Assembly (NCBI RefSeq): GCF_039533965.1
Contig: NZ_BAAAUN010000001.1
Coordinates: 3,756,950-3,820,949, forward strand
Direction of reading: 5' to 3'
From: Microbacterium luteolum
GTDB taxonomy: Bacteria > Actinomycetota > Actinomycetes > Actinomycetales > Microbacteriaceae
Length of the DNA stretch: 64,000 bases
Part shown: one piece after another, positions 1-10,253 of the stretch
How positions within the stretch are numbered: the stretch's first letter is position 1
Layout of the letters: each line of letters begins with the position of its first letter
The notes under the pieces: generated by a model
Told to the model about the DNA's origin: nothing
What the model saw: only the letters and a program-made list of their open reading frames with translations
Databases searched by the model: none
Made by a program: the position numbers and the translations under genes

Positions 1-701
1 GTGCGCTTCTCGAGGAGGCATACGCCCGTGCGCTCTCGTCGGGCGTCGACTACACCGACGATGCGGCTCTGTTCGCGGCATCCGGTCATGCGGTGCGACA
101 CGTCGACGGTTCCGCCCGCGCTTTCAAGATCACGACGCCCGCCGACCTCGAGCGGGCTCGGCACCTGCTGGCCGCGGCCCCGACCGCGGCGCCCCGTCCG
201 GCGATCGGCGCCGGTGTGCCGCGCGTCGGCGTCGGCACCGATGTGCACGCGTTCGGGGGCGAGGGCGACCTCTGGCTGGCCGGGCTGCAGTGGCCGGGGG
301 AGCCGGCGCTGTCCGGGCACTCCGACGGCGATGCGGTCGCTCACGCGATCGTCGATGCGCTGCTGGGTGCCGCGGGACTCGGCGACATCGGCGAGCACTT
401 CGGCACGGCGCATCCGGAGTATGCCGGTGCGCACGCCGCGGTGTTCCTCGCCCGCACGCGGGAGCTGCTGGCGGATGCCGGCTTCGTGATCGGCAACGTC
501 TCGGTGCAGTTCCAGGGGAACCGGCCGCGTTTCAGCGCCCGTCGAGCGGAGGCCGAGGCCGTGCTCTCGGCAGCCCTGGGCGGCGCTTCCGTCTCGGTCA
601 CGGCCACCACGACCGACGGGCTCGGGTTCCCCGGACGCGGAGAGGGCATCTCCGTCACGGCGATGGCTCTGCTGCTGCCCGACGTTTCGCGGAGAGTGTG
701 A
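1..701 (+). CDS. ispDF: Bifunctional IspD/IspF (MEP pathway), 3' part
   Basis: The frame is already open at base 3, so the gene starts before the window. The first residues match the C-terminal end of IspD ([11 protein letters not shown] follows an IspD-like helix). A short Ala/Pro linker leads without a stop into a full IspF domain from about base 220. IspF marks are GTDVHAF with its metal-binding Asp and His, HSDGDA, and the C-terminal [15 protein letters not shown]. IspD makes CDP-methylerythritol; IspF cyclises the phosphorylated product to MEcPP in isoprenoid synthesis. The frame stops with TGA at 699-701, and cysS follows about 100 bp later, a common actinobacterial order. The fusion is visible directly; only the IspD N-terminus is missing. 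Confidence 0.95.
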   Translation, partial: ALLEEAYARALSSGVDYTDDAALFAASGHAVRHVDGSARAFKITTPADLERARHLLAAAPTAAPRPAIGAGVPRVGVGTDVHAFGGEGDLWLAGLQWPGEPALSGHSDGDAVAHAIVDALLGAAGLGDIGEHFGTAHPEYAGAHAAVFLARTRELLADAGFVIGNVSVQFQGNRPRFSARRAEAEAVLSAALGGASVSVTATTTDGLGFPGRGEGISVTAMALLLPDVSRRV

Positions 702-804
702 CGTTTCGCGGATCGATTCCGCCGATCCGTCCGCGATTCGTCACATGATCCGCGAATCGTCGCACGGCGGCGGGCGTTCAGCCGTGCCCGAGTAGGCTTG
801 AGCG

Positions 805-2271
805 GTGACACTCCGCCTTTACGACACCCGCGCTGCCCAGCTGCGCGACTTCGTGCCTCTCGATCCCGAGAACATCACGATGTACGTCTGCGGACCCACC
901 GTGCAGTCCGGCCCGCACATCGGCCATGTCCGAGCGGCTCTGAGCTTCGACCTGCTGCGCCGCTGGCTCGCGCACCGGTTCGGTCGTGTGACATTCGTCC
1001 GGAACGTCACCGACATCGACGACAAGGTGCTCGCGAACGCGACGGATGCCGAGCCGTGGTGGGCTCTGGCCTACCGGATGGAGCAGGAGTTCACGGCGGC
1101 ATATGCCGGAGTGGGCATCCTCGCGCCGACGTACGAGCCGCGGGCGACGGCATCCGTCCCCCAGATGCAGGAGCTCATCGACCGCCTGATCGAGCGGGGT
1201 CACGCGTACCCGGCTCCGGACGGTTCCGGCGACGTGTACTTCGACGTGCGCTCGTGGTCCGAGTACGGTGCGCTCACGCATCAGTCCGTCGACGCCATGG
1301 AGGCAGCGGAGGACGCGGACCCTCGCGGCAAGCGCAACCCGCAGGACTTCGCCCTCTGGAAGGGCGCCAAGCCCGAGGAGCCGGCCGACGCCACCTGGTC
1401 CTCGCCCTGGGGCCCCGGCCGACCGGGGTGGCACATCGAGTGCTCCGCGATGTCGAAGCGCTATCTCGGCGCCGAGTTCGACATCCACGGCGGCGGTCTC
1501 GACCTGCGCTTCCCGCACCACGAGAACGAACTCGCCCAGTCGACGGCGGCCGGTGACTCGTTCGCGCGCTACTGGGTGCACAACGGCCTGGTGACCGTGA
1601 ACGGCCAGAAGATGTCGAAATCGCTGGGCAACTTCACGCCGGCGGCGGACGTGCTCGAGGAGTTCGACCCGCTCGTGGTGCGCTACGCCCTCGCCGCAGC
1701 GCACTATCGGTCGAGCCTCGACCTGACCGAGTCGTCGTTCGTCGAGGCGGATGCCGCGCTTGGTCGCATCCGATCGTTCCTCGAGCGCGCGGGGCGCCTC
1801 GAGAGTCCCTTCACGTGGTCGGCCGAGAGGCCCGCGCAGGAGGCCGAGCGCCACCATGACGGCGAAGCGGAGGACGTGTTCGTCCTTCCCGCGGCCTTCG
1901 GTGATGCGCTCGACGACGACCTCGCGGTCCCGCAGGCGCTTGCTGTCATCCACGACACCGTGCGTCGGGGCAACGGCGCGCTGGATGCCGGTGACGACGC
2001 TGCGGCATGGATCGCTGCGTGGAAGGTGCGCGAGATGACCGGCATCCTGGGCATCGACCCCGGCTCGACGCAGTGGCGCGACGGCGCGGACGGCGGCGGC
2101 GCCTCGGCATCCGCTCTGGACGCCCTCGTGCAGACGATGATCACGCAGCGCGCCCAGGCGCGTGCAGACAAGGACTGGGCGGCGGCCGATCGCATCCGTG
2201 ACGCGATCGCCGCCGCAGGAATCACGCTGGAGGACACTCCGGCCGGAACTCATTGGAGTATCGATGGCTAA
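805..2271 (+). CDS. cysS: Cysteinyl-tRNA synthetase
   Basis: A 488-residue class I aminoacyl-tRNA synthetase that charges tRNA-Cys in the cytoplasm. Visible marks are the N-terminal MYVCGPTVQ, the HIGH-like GPHIGHVRA, the zinc-site region around [18 protein letters not shown], and KMSKS in [10 protein letters not shown]. The C-terminal helical anticodon-binding region ends with a short extension. Length is normal for actinobacterial CysRS. The GTG at 805 gives the expected N-terminus (TLRLYDT). Its 3' end overlaps the rlmB start by 8 bp, so the two are probably translationally coupled. Confidence 0.97.
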   Translation: MTLRLYDTRAAQLRDFVPLDPENITMYVCGPTVQSGPHIGHVRAALSFDLLRRWLAHRFGRVTFVRNVTDIDDKVLANATDAEPWWALAYRMEQEFTAAYAGVGILAPTYEPRATASVPQMQELIDRLIERGHAYPAPDGSGDVYFDVRSWSEYGALTHQSVDAMEAAEDADPRGKRNPQDFALWKGAKPEEPADATWSSPWGPGRPGWHIECSAMSKRYLGAEFDIHGGGLDLRFPHHENELAQSTAAGDSFARYWVHNGLVTVNGQKMSKSLGNFTPAADVLEEFDPLVVRYALAAAHYRSSLDLTESSFVEADAALGRIRSFLERAGRLESPFTWSAERPAQEAERHHDGEAEDVFVLPAAFGDALDDDLAVPQALAVIHDTVRRGNGALDAGDDAAAWIAAWKVREMTGILGIDPGSTQWRDGADGGGASASALDALVQTMITQRAQARADKDWAAADRIRDAIAAAGITLEDTPAGTHWSIDG

Positions 2272-3277
2272 GCCACAGCGCCCCGGCGCGAACAAGGGAA
2301 ACAAGAAGGGCCCGACCAAGGGCACCGGCGGACTCGGACGCAAGGCGCTCGAGGGCCGCGGACCGACCCCGAAGGCGGAGGATCGCGCCTGGCACCCCGC
2401 CGGCAAGCGCAAGGCCGCGGCCGAGCGCTACGCGGCTTCCGGTGGCAAGGGCAAGCCGAACCAGCGCCAGGCATCGGGTGGCAACCCGAACCGCTCCGCG
2501 CGGGCGAAGGACAACACGTCCGAGGCGGAGACGGTCACCGGTCGCAACTCGGTGCTCGAGGCGCTCCGCGCCAAGATCCCGGCGACCGCTTTCCACATCG
2601 CGCAGCGCGTGGAGATGGACGACCGGGTCAAGGAGATGCTCTCGATCGCGACCCACCGCGGCATCCCCGTCCTGGAGGTCACCCGCCAGGAGCTCGACCG
2701 GATGGCCGGGTTCGACGGCGTGCACCAGGGCGTCGCCATCAAGGTGCCGCCCTACGAGTACTCGCACCCGCAGGACCTGCTCGAGAAGGCGATCGATCGT
2801 GGCCAGGTGCCGCTGTTCGTCGCCCTCGACGGCATCACCGATCCGCGCAACCTCGGTGCTGTCATCCGCTCGGCGGCCGCTTTCGGCGCCCACGGCGTCA
2901 TCCTGCCGCAGCGCCGCTCGGCCGGCGTCAACTCCGCGGTGTGGAAGACGAGCGCCGGTGCGGTAGCGCGCACGCCCGTCGCCCTCGCGACGAACCTCAC
3001 CACGCAGCTCAAGGAGTTCAAGAAGCAGGGCGTGTTCATCCTCGGTCTCGCAGGCGACGGCGACATCTCGCTGCCCGACCTGCAGCTCGCCGACCGCCCG
3101 GTCGTGATCGTCGCGGGCTCCGAGGGCAAGGGTCTCTCCCGCCTCGTGCGTGAGACGTGCGACCAGATCGTCTCGATCCCGATCTCCGCGTCCACCGAGT
3201 CGCTGAACGCCGGGATCGCGACTTCCGTCGCGCTCTACCAGGTCGCGACCGTTCGCGGCGCGAAGAAGAAGTCCTAG
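2264..3277 (+). CDS. rlmB: 23S rRNA (guanosine-2'-O-)-methyltransferase, RlmB/TrmH family
   Basis: A 337-residue SpoU/TrmH-type methyltransferase. Residues 1-95 form a basic, Gly/Lys/Arg-rich low-complexity tail common in actinobacterial members. A substrate-binding domain (TVTGRNSVLEALRA) follows, then the knotted SPOUT domain with its three motifs: ALDGITDPRNLGAVIRSAAAFG, VVIVAGSEGKGLS and PISASTESLNAGIATSVALY. The family methylates the ribose of G2251 in 23S rRNA using SAM. The ATG at 2264 inside the cysS end is chosen because upstream codons only read through cysS. The cysS-rlmB pair is a familiar actinobacterial operon. Confidence 0.93.
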   Translation: MAKPQRPGANKGNKKGPTKGTGGLGRKALEGRGPTPKAEDRAWHPAGKRKAAAERYAASGGKGKPNQRQASGGNPNRSARAKDNTSEAETVTGRNSVLEALRAKIPATAFHIAQRVEMDDRVKEMLSIATHRGIPVLEVTRQELDRMAGFDGVHQGVAIKVPPYEYSHPQDLLEKAIDRGQVPLFVALDGITDPRNLGAVIRSAAAFGAHGVILPQRRSAGVNSAVWKTSAGAVARTPVALATNLTTQLKEFKKQGVFILGLAGDGDISLPDLQLADRPVVIVAGSEGKGLSRLVRETCDQIVSIPISASTESLNAGIATSVALYQVATVRGAKKKS

Positions 3278-3288
3278 AAGGGAACCCC

Positions 3289-3930
3289 ATGGCGCGCATC
3301 GTCGTCCTCGGAGGAACCGGCTACGCCGGTCGGCACATCGTCGCGGAGGCCGTCGCCCGCGGGCACGCGGTGATCGCGGTCTCGCGTTCCGAGCCCACCG
3401 ACCCGGTGGCGGGTGCCGCGTACGTGCAGCGCTCGGTGCTCGACGGCGAATCGGTCGCGGCGACCTTCGATGGAGCCGATGCGGTGGTCTGGGCGCTGTC
3501 CCCGCGCGGCGACATGGCGGACAAGGTGCTCGGCGCGCTGAAGGGCGTCGCCACCTCGCTCACGGGGACCGAGACTCGGCTCGGCGTGATCGGCGGTGCC
3601 GGTGGCAGCCTCGTCGCTCCCGGTGGTCCCCGGCTGTTCGACCAGGGCTTCCCCGAGGAGTACAAGGCCGAGGCGCAGGTCGGCATCGACTCGCTCGCCT
3701 TCCTGCAGAGCACGGATGCCGGACTCGACTGGTTCTTCGTGCACCCCGCGGAGGAATTCGGCCCGTGGGCCGAGGGCGAGCGCACGGGTCACTACCGCGA
3801 CGGTGGCGATGTCATCGTGCGGGATGCCGAGGGGAAGTCGTGGATCTCCGGCGCCGATTTCGCCGTCGCGATGGTCGACGAGATCGAACAGGGCGACCAT
3901 CACCGCGGACGGTTCACCGTCGGCTACTGA
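3289..3930 (+). CDS. NAD(P)-binding Rossmann-fold oxidoreductase
   Basis: A 213-residue atypical short-chain dehydrogenase/NAD(P)H-binding protein. The nucleotide-binding motif VVLGGTGYAGRHI starts at residue 5. Later segments (GADAVVWALSP, GVIGGAGGSLVAPG, DWFFVHPAEEFGP) fit the family that includes YwnB-like and NmrA-like reductases. Catalysis and substrate cannot be told from sequence. It follows rlmB by 11 bp behind an AGAAGGGA ribosome site, so it is probably cotranscribed with cysS-rlmB. Confidence 0.85.
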   Translation: MARIVVLGGTGYAGRHIVAEAVARGHAVIAVSRSEPTDPVAGAAYVQRSVLDGESVAATFDGADAVVWALSPRGDMADKVLGALKGVATSLTGTETRLGVIGGAGGSLVAPGGPRLFDQGFPEEYKAEAQVGIDSLAFLQSTDAGLDWFFVHPAEEFGPWAEGERTGHYRDGGDVIVRDAEGKSWISGADFAVAMVDEIEQGDHHRGRFTVGY

Positions 3931-3942
3931 GGCTGGCGGAGG

Positions 3943-5247
3943 TCAGACCAGGTCGCGCCAGTCGACCTCGTCCTCGTCGTCGGCGAGTGACAGGTTGCCG
4001 GTGATCACGGGCAGGCTCATGGTCTCGGTCGGCGGGCCCATGATGGTGGCCTCATCGCGTCGGTGGCGCAGCACCTCGTTGATGTAGCTCGTCAGGACCT
4101 CGGCGAGCGGCACGGATCGCCCCTGCGCCTGCGACAGGTACCAGCGGTGCTCGAGCACCTGGTGGAACACCTCGGCGGGCTCGAGCTTGGTGCGCAGCTC
4201 GTAGGGGATGGCACGGACTACGGGCTCGAACACGCGAGTCAGCCACTCGTGCGCGTACATCTCCTCGTCGGACCACTGCTTGGTCGAGCGGGCGCGGAAC
4301 TCGTCGAGGTCGTTGAGCAGGCGTCGGGCCTGGTTCTCCTCGACGTCGAGCCCGGTGAGACGGATGAGGCGGCGCTGGTGGTGCCCGGCATCGACGACCT
4401 TGGGCTGGATCTCGACGACCGTGCCGTCGGCGGTGGTCGACATCGACATCTCGTCGATGTCGAAGCCCAGGGCGTTGAGGCGCTCGACCCGCTCGGTGAT
4501 GCGCCAGGTCTCGGCGGCCGAGAACGACTCCTGCGCCGTCAGCTCGGCCCACAGCGACCGGTATGACGACACGATGCCGTCGGCGATCGCCACCGCGTCG
4601 ACGCCGAGCTCCAGCCGCCCACCCGCGGCGAGGTCCATGATCTCGCCGGCGATGTTCGTGCGGGCGAGGTCGAGATCGTATGCGCGCTGGCCCTCGGTCA
4701 GGCCCTCTTCGTGCAGTTCCCCGGTCTCGGCATCCACCAGGTAAGCGGCGAAGGCACCGGCATCGCGACGGAACAGGGTGTTCGAGAGCGAGACGTCGCC
4801 CCAGTAGAAGCCCACGTTGTGCAGGCGCACGAGCAGCAACGCCAGCGCGTCGACGAGACGCGTGGCCGTGTCCGGTCGCAGCACGCGGGTGAACAGCGCT
4901 CGGTAGGGCATCGAGAAGCGCAGGTGCGAGGTGACGAGAGCCGCGGGAAGCGGCTCGCCTGCGGCATCCGTCCGTCCGGCGATCACGGCCACACGGTCGA
5001 CGCAGGGGACGTCGAGGCGGGCCAGGTTGCCGAGCATCTCGTACTCCCGCTGCGCCATCTCGGCGGTCGTCTCCTTCACGGCAACGACGCGTCCGGAGAG
5101 GTCGGCGAAGCGCACGAGGTGGCGGGAGAGCCCCTTCGGGAGCGACACGATCTGCTCAGAGGGCCATTTCGCGAGCGTCGTCGACCAGGGCAGGGATAGA
5201 AGGCCCGGGTCGACCGAGCTGGCGGTGATCCGCAGCGAATCCTGCAT
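3943..5247 (-). CDS. DUF4032 protein with kinase-like N-terminal fold
   Basis: A 434-residue protein of the actinobacterial DUF4032 family. The N-terminal half resembles a lipopolysaccharide-kinase/aminoglycoside-kinase fold: VAVKETT may be a nucleotide-binding lysine region, and LVRLHNVGFYWGDVSLSNTLF resembles an HGD/DxxxxN catalytic loop. The C-terminal half (from WSDEEMYAHEWLTRVFEP) is the conserved DUF. No signal peptide or TM segment is seen. It converges with the upstream + strand genes. Function is unknown; kinase activity is an inference from the loop. Confidence 0.85.
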   Translation of the reverse strand: MQDSLRITASSVDPGLLSLPWSTTLAKWPSEQIVSLPKGLSRHLVRFADLSGRVVAVKETTAEMAQREYEMLGNLARLDVPCVDRVAVIAGRTDAAGEPLPAALVTSHLRFSMPYRALFTRVLRPDTATRLVDALALLLVRLHNVGFYWGDVSLSNTLFRRDAGAFAAYLVDAETGELHEEGLTEGQRAYDLDLARTNIAGEIMDLAAGGRLELGVDAVAIADGIVSSYRSLWAELTAQESFSAAETWRITERVERLNALGFDIDEMSMSTTADGTVVEIQPKVVDAGHHQRRLIRLTGLDVEENQARRLLNDLDEFRARSTKQWSDEEMYAHEWLTRVFEPVVRAIPYELRTKLEPAEVFHQVLEHRWYLSQAQGRSVPLAEVLTSYINEVLRHRRDEATIMGPPTETMSLPVITGNLSLADDEDEVDWRDLV

Positions 5248-5273
5248 GGCGCTCCAGGGGAGTCGGGAAAACA

Positions 5274-5313
5274 GACGCGGCGCGGGCGACCCGAAGGTCG
5301 ACCGCGCCGCGTC
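5274..5313 (-). terminator. Intrinsic terminator downstream of the msiK-like gene
   Basis: A long GC-rich hairpin: a 12-bp outer stem (GACGCGGCGCGG with CCGCGCCGCGTC) and a 5-bp inner stem capped by CGAA. On the minus strand it is followed by TGTTTT. It lies between the ABC ATPase stop and the DUF4032 start. Confidence 0.8.
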
Positions 5314-5321
5314 CAGTGGAA

Positions 5322-6428
<1,107 letters not shown>

Positions 6429-6660
6429 TATTGTTTCTCCTCACCGGCAGGTACGTGCCGGACGATCCGTAGTGATGGAAGTGGCGGAATGAACCGCCAT
6501 GACCCGTCTTTGGGTCGGGATCAGTATGACATGAACCATGGCACCTGGGTATTTCTCAGCCTGGCTGGTTAACATCGAACCTGGCCGCGTCACGCGGCGA
6601 TCGTCGCTCCGAGCGATGGTCGGGGCCAACCCGGACCCCCTCAGACTTTCAAGAGGAACG

Positions 6661-7614
6661 ATGTCGAGCGACGAAACGCCGAACGTCCCCACGCCGAGCA
6701 ATTCCCGCGAGGCCGTGCGGGAGAAGGCACAGCAGGTGCACGCGCAGCAGTCCAGGGCGCGTCTCATGCGACGGATCATCATCGGTGCTGTCGCGGTCAT
6801 CGCCGTCGGCGCGATCGGCACCGCCGTCACCCTCGCGGTGTCGGCGCAGGTGTCCAAGCCGCAGCTCACCCCGACGGGCATGGAGTCGGACGGCGTCGTC
6901 GTGAACGACATCTCGGCCGTTGCCGCGTCCGATGAGACGCTCACGACGCCGAGTCCCGAGCCGACCGAGGCCGGCGCGACGGATGCTCCGACCACGGAGC
7001 CGAGCGCGCCCGAGCGCGTCGAGATCCACGTCTACGTCGACTACCTGTCGCCCGACGCGGGGGAGTTCGAGCGGGCCAACTCGCGCCAGCTCGCCAACTG
7101 GATCACCGAAGGTGCTGTGACCGTCAGCTACCACCCGGTCGCCCTGCTCACCGCCAGCTCCAACGGCACGAAGTACTCGCTGCGCGCGGCCGCTGCGGCG
7201 GCATGCGTCGCAACGCACTCGCCCGAGCAGTTCTACGCGTTCAACCACGACCTGCTCGACAACCAGCCCAAGGTGGGCAGCGACGGATTCTCGGACGCTC
7301 AGCTGGCTGATGCCGCCCAGGCGGTCGGGGTCGACAACCCCAAGGCCGTCCGGTCCTGCATCGTCGACGGCGATTTCGTGACCTGGGCGAAGGAAGCGAC
7401 GACTCGCGCCCTCGACGGACCCCTCGCCGGTTCCGACGACCTCGTGCTCTCATCCGCTCCCATGATCGTCGCGAACGGCGAGGCGTACGTCGGAGCGCTC
7501 GACGACCCGGCGGAGTTCTCGAACTTCATGCTCACGATCGACAACGACGCCTCCCAGCAGTCGACCGAGACGCCGACACCGACGCCCAGCCCGACGGCGA
7601 CCCCCACACCGTAG
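6661..7614 (+). CDS. Membrane-anchored DsbA-fold thioredoxin-like protein lacking the CxxC
   Basis: A 317-residue protein: a cytoplasmic N-terminus of about 35 residues, one TM helix (RRIIIGAVAVIAVGAIGTAV), a Thr/Pro-rich linker, then an extracytoplasmic DsbA-like domain from about residue 118. Where DsbA has a Cys-Pro-x-Cys motif this protein reads VDYLSPDAGEFE, so both catalytic cysteines are gone. The cis-Pro region is kept (SSAPMIVANGEAYVG), and the C-terminus is a low-complexity Thr/Pro tail. The ATG at 6661 follows AAGAGGAACG. Oxidoreductase activity is unlikely; a binding or chaperone role is inferred. It is the last core gene before the integrated element. Confidence 0.85.
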   Translation: MSSDETPNVPTPSNSREAVREKAQQVHAQQSRARLMRRIIIGAVAVIAVGAIGTAVTLAVSAQVSKPQLTPTGMESDGVVVNDISAVAASDETLTTPSPEPTEAGATDAPTTEPSAPERVEIHVYVDYLSPDAGEFERANSRQLANWITEGAVTVSYHPVALLTASSNGTKYSLRAAAAAACVATHSPEQFYAFNHDLLDNQPKVGSDGFSDAQLADAAQAVGVDNPKAVRSCIVDGDFVTWAKEATTRALDGPLAGSDDLVLSSAPMIVANGEAYVGALDDPAEFSNFMLTIDNDASQQSTETPTPTPSPTATPTP

Positions 7615-7639
7615 TTCGGAGGGGAGACGATGCCATCGG

Positions 7640-7645
7640 TAAGCT
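7640..7645 (+). promoter_or_regulatory. Probable original -10 box of the tRNA-Thr gene
   Basis: TAAGCT lies 11 bp before the first base of the tRNA 5' fragment at 7656, the normal distance for a tRNA promoter. If correct, element insertion cut this promoter off from the intact tRNA now at 23928. Confidence 0.45.
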
Positions 7646-7654
7646 GGTGGCGTC

Positions 7655-7694
7655 CGCCGACTTGGCGCAATTGGTAGCGCACCGTACTTGTAAT
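7655..7694 (+). repeat. attL: 5' half of tRNA-Thr(TGT)
   Basis: 40 bp identical to 23927-23966. It covers the acceptor 5' strand, D-arm and anticodon loop up to TGTAAT, and then diverges, so this copy is not a functional tRNA. The left junction holds the host side of the original gene. Confidence 0.93.
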
Positions 7695-7802
7695 TCAGTT
7701 CAACCGAGTATCAGGGGTTTACGCGGGGTATCCGTTGCTATCTCCCAGGTGAGGCGACGCGATCATCTGCTATCCCGCACTATCTAGACACCTCCCTGAT
7801 TC

Positions 7803-7821
7803 TGCGGGGTAAATGCGGGGT
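7803..7821 (+). promoter_or_regulatory. Candidate integrase arm sites, left end
   Basis: Two TGCGGGGT repeats start 11 bp apart (7803 and 7814), with a related CGCGGGGT at 7722. A similar pair with the same 11-bp step lies at the right end (23855 and 23866). Placement just inside both att cores fits arm-type binding by the integrase or excisionase. Confidence 0.55.
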
Positions 7822-7883
7822 TCGTCTGTCGTAGCAACAGCTCCCGACCTTGACCATCGTTCGGCATGCGGACATGCTGCGGT

Positions 7884-8090
7884 ATGAGTATAGAAACGCA
7901 GACGTCGCCCCGTCGCAGCCCCGTCTTCACCACGAAGCAGGCGGCTGAGTATGTCGGCCTCAAGCCGCAGACGCTGCGCTTCATGAAGTGGGAAGGTACA
8001 GGCCCCGTCGTCTTCAAGCAGGGCCGTTTGAACGTCTACTACCCGGCCGACCTCGATGCCTGGTTGGCGGCGAGACTGATCGAGGGCTGA
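7884..8090 (+). CDS. Excisionase-like HTH (MerR/HTH_17) protein
   Basis: A 68-residue protein with a winged helix-turn-helix: FTTKQAAEYVGLKPQTLRFMK, then a wing and YYPADLDAWLAARL. This is the usual form of small excisionases and recombination directionality factors. It is the first gene inside attL, next to the candidate arm sites, which supports a role in excision. The ATG at 7884 starts the conserved part; an in-frame ATG at 7866 would add six residues. No good ribosome site precedes either. Confidence 0.75.
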   Translation: MSIETQTSPRRSPVFTTKQAAEYVGLKPQTLRFMKWEGTGPVVFKQGRLNVYYPADLDAWLAARLIEG

Positions 8091-8712
8091 ACTGGCGCGC
8101 CGCTCGGACGAGAGTAGGGTTCCCAACGCCCGCGCTTTCATCTGACCACTATCGAGGTGGCTCGCGCGGGGAGGAACCCTACAACGCTGATTCTATCTCG
8201 GGACATGACTACCGCGCCGAGATGACGTTCGACGAGGCCCGCGATGGCTACCGCGAGGATGGCCGGCGCTGCTGGATGAAGTCAGCCAGATCGGCCTCGC
8301 TCACTAGTCGATTCCGACGCCGAGGGTCCCGGCGACCTCCGCCACCTTCAATAGCCTGGCTCGCACACCTTCCAAGTTACGGCGCGGTGCGTTGCGGCTT
8401 TCTGGCAAGCAGAAGGCGGCTCAGCTGTCCTAGTGAACTGCCTGCCGCCTTCTGCAGCGAGACTATTCGGCGTGCGCTGGGCAGTCCAGGGGAGGAGTGC
8501 GTTCGGTGATTGTCTGCTGATGATGGAACCAATGGGCACCGCGGTGGCACCAGGTGCGATGTGTTCTCGGACGATTGCGACGCATGGCGTTTGCTCCCAG
8601 TCTCCCGGCGGCGATCTGCCCCGGGCGGCGGAGTCTAAGCCCACGCTTACGTGGGAGTACGGTGTCGGCGGCGTCCGATACTGTCTGGACATCTAATCGA
8701 GAGGATCCAGCT
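8091..8712. other. 622-bp stretch without a convincing gene
   Basis: It holds the inverted copy of the hairpin motif (8409-8455). No reading frame here has protein-like composition or a plausible start. A TACTGT at 8679-8684 may be the -10 box of the next gene. Confidence 0.6.
8409..8455 (-). repeat. Hairpin motif, copy A (minus strand)
   Basis: A perfect 12-bp stem (GCAGAAGGCGGC with GCCGCCTTCTGC) encloses a 23-nt loop. Read on the minus strand the loop is AGGCAGTTC-ACTA-GGACAGCTGA, nearly the same as copies B and C at 18.7-18.8 kb although the stems differ. There is no T-tract, so it is not a classic terminator. Confidence 0.8.
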
Positions 8713-9141
8713 GTGGCTATCAATGACGATGAGATTGTGACGCCGGCCTATGCGCAGTACTTCGACTTCGCGGGAACCGTCGCTGCCGACACACACGGGG
8801 GCGGCACAAGGGAGCTCGCCGATCAGATCGGGCTCGATGCCGAACGGTTCTGGATTGTCGGTATCGACGTGTGGGGCAACGACATCGCCCATGCGCGGCT
8901 GAAGGTGCTCGCAATCGACCGCGTCGAGACCGGCATCAGCACCTACGACGAACTCGCGGCCTACAACCGAGAACATGGGCACGTTCCCGTCACGGACTTC
9001 CTCGTCCATGGCATGTCCGCCGTCGACGTGCTCAAGGTAGGCCTCAAACGGCTCAACTTCCAACTGCTGTCGCGGAGCCTCCCTGACGACGCCGAACTGC
9101 GGATGACTCGTCACGGCGACCTGAACTACGACGGCGACTAG
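8713..9141 (+). CDS. Unknown 142-residue cargo protein
   Basis: A soluble, acidic protein (it begins AINDDEIVTPAYAQYF) with no family I recognise. The GTG at 8713 has a ribosome site (GAGAGG) 8 bp upstream. It opens a + strand cluster of three genes (8713, 9255, 10062) between the excisionase-like gene and the tape measure operon, which runs the other way. That is a typical cargo position near an att end. No signal peptide, TM segment or catalytic motif is visible. Confidence 0.7.
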   Translation: MAINDDEIVTPAYAQYFDFAGTVAADTHGGGTRELADQIGLDAERFWIVGIDVWGNDIAHARLKVLAIDRVETGISTYDELAAYNREHGHVPVTDFLVHGMSAVDVLKVGLKRLNFQLLSRSLPDDAELRMTRHGDLNYDGD

Positions 9142-9254
9142 GCGCACGAGAAGGGTTGCGTCGACGACGGCAGAGTCCAGGCAGCTCGGCGTGGCCGAAC
9201 CGTGATCGCGTCGTGGCCGGGAGTGGGCGCCGGTGACTATTAGCATCAGAGGCT

Positions 9255-10052
9255 ATGTGGCCTGCAATCTCCCTGACCGTGCGCGTGATAATCGTCGCGT
9301 ACACGGTTCTTGTGGGACTCGGTGCCGCATTGAAAGCGATCGGCGTGATTACCCCTCTCCCATCGCTGGAGTCTTGGGTGTGGTTCGTGAGTCTCATCGT
9401 CCTCGGTGTTGAGAACGTGGTGACGCTGATCGTGCGTCACTTCCGTACGAGGAGGGGTGATCGCGCTGCGAAGCTTGAGGACGCGCTCGCGTCGGCGCTG
9501 ATTCAGATTGTCCGCGCGAGCCCGGCCCTTCACCTCGAGGAGCTTGGTGCGAATGTATACGTAGTGTCTCGGTTCGACTGGTTTCTCAAGAAGCCTCACG
9601 CTCACATGCGCCTGAGGCGCGTCGCACGGCTGCGCCCGGCGCGGTATCCGCAACAATCCGGCGTGGAGTGGGCCTCAGGGAAGGGCGCGGTCGGCCTTTG
9701 CTGGGAGGCCAAGAAGCGGGTCTACAAGGACTGGCATGCTGTTGCCGAACGGTACGGCGAGGCCGATATGGACCAGGAGACGTTCGATCAGATTCCAGCT
9801 GGAACACGGTGCGGGTTCTCGCGTGCCGAGTTCCAGTCGATCGTGGGCAAATACTCCGAGGTGGTCGCAGAACCGATTTGGGATCCGAGGAAGACGGGAG
9901 TCATTCTCGGCGTTATCACGATTGATCGGGCTTACCGCTCATCCAATGAAGTTCATGTGCCTCGGCTGAACAAGCGCACGACACACGAGTCGGTGGGTAT
10001 CGCCGCGGGGGTGGTATCCCGTATCTTGAAGCTAAGGGGAGCTGGGGACTGA
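9255..10052 (+). CDS. Two-TM protein with cytosolic sensor-like domain
   Basis: A 265-residue protein. Two TM helices lie near residues 5-32 and 40-63, joined by a short turn and followed by the basic stretch RHFRTRRGDR. The remaining roughly 195 residues are soluble; the segment with SGKGAVGLCWEA and KTGVILGVITIDRAY resembles a GAF-like fold, which is only an impression. This layout (membrane helices plus a small-molecule-binding-type domain) occurs in some defence effectors, but no partner enzyme is seen. Its stop is followed 9 bp later by a small gene, so they form an operon. Confidence 0.72.
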   Translation: MWPAISLTVRVIIVAYTVLVGLGAALKAIGVITPLPSLESWVWFVSLIVLGVENVVTLIVRHFRTRRGDRAAKLEDALASALIQIVRASPALHLEELGANVYVVSRFDWFLKKPHAHMRLRRVARLRPARYPQQSGVEWASGKGAVGLCWEAKKRVYKDWHAVAERYGEADMDQETFDQIPAGTRCGFSRAEFQSIVGKYSEVVAEPIWDPRKTGVILGVITIDRAYRSSNEVHVPRLNKRTTHESVGIAAGVVSRILKLRGAGD

Positions 10053-10061
10053 TGGGAGGAC

Positions 10062-10235
10062 ATGATGGACGCTCTGACACCACGTGAAGAGGAGTACTTC
10101 AAGATCCTGTCGGAGGTGAACCCGAGCCCCGAGATGCGGCGCATCATCGAAGAGACCAAGCGGGATCGCCGCCACTCGAACGACAACGTCGTGCGCGGGC
10201 TGACCCCGTTTAAGGGATTCCAGCGCGAGGAATAG
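10062..10235 (+). CDS. Small 57-residue protein, partner of the two-TM gene
   Basis: The frame begins MMDALTPREEEYFKILSEV and ends in PFKGFQREE. A clean ribosome site (GGAGGA, 10055-10060) lies 2-5 bp before the paired ATGs at 10062 and 10065. The start is only 10 bp after the stop of the two-TM gene, and a strong terminator begins 19 bp after its own stop. It is charged and helical with no TM segment. The close spacing suggests it works with the upstream membrane protein. Confidence 0.65.
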   Translation: MMDALTPREEEYFKILSEVNPSPEMRRIIEETKRDRRHSNDNVVRGLTPFKGFQREE

Positions 10236-10253
10236 CGCGACAGGCAACAAAGA

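Noticed and set aside
702..804. Repeats GTTTCGCGGA and TCCGCGA-like in the ispDF-cysS spacer as an operator
   Set aside because: Short imperfect repeats typical of GC-rich spacers; no clear symmetry or promoter link.
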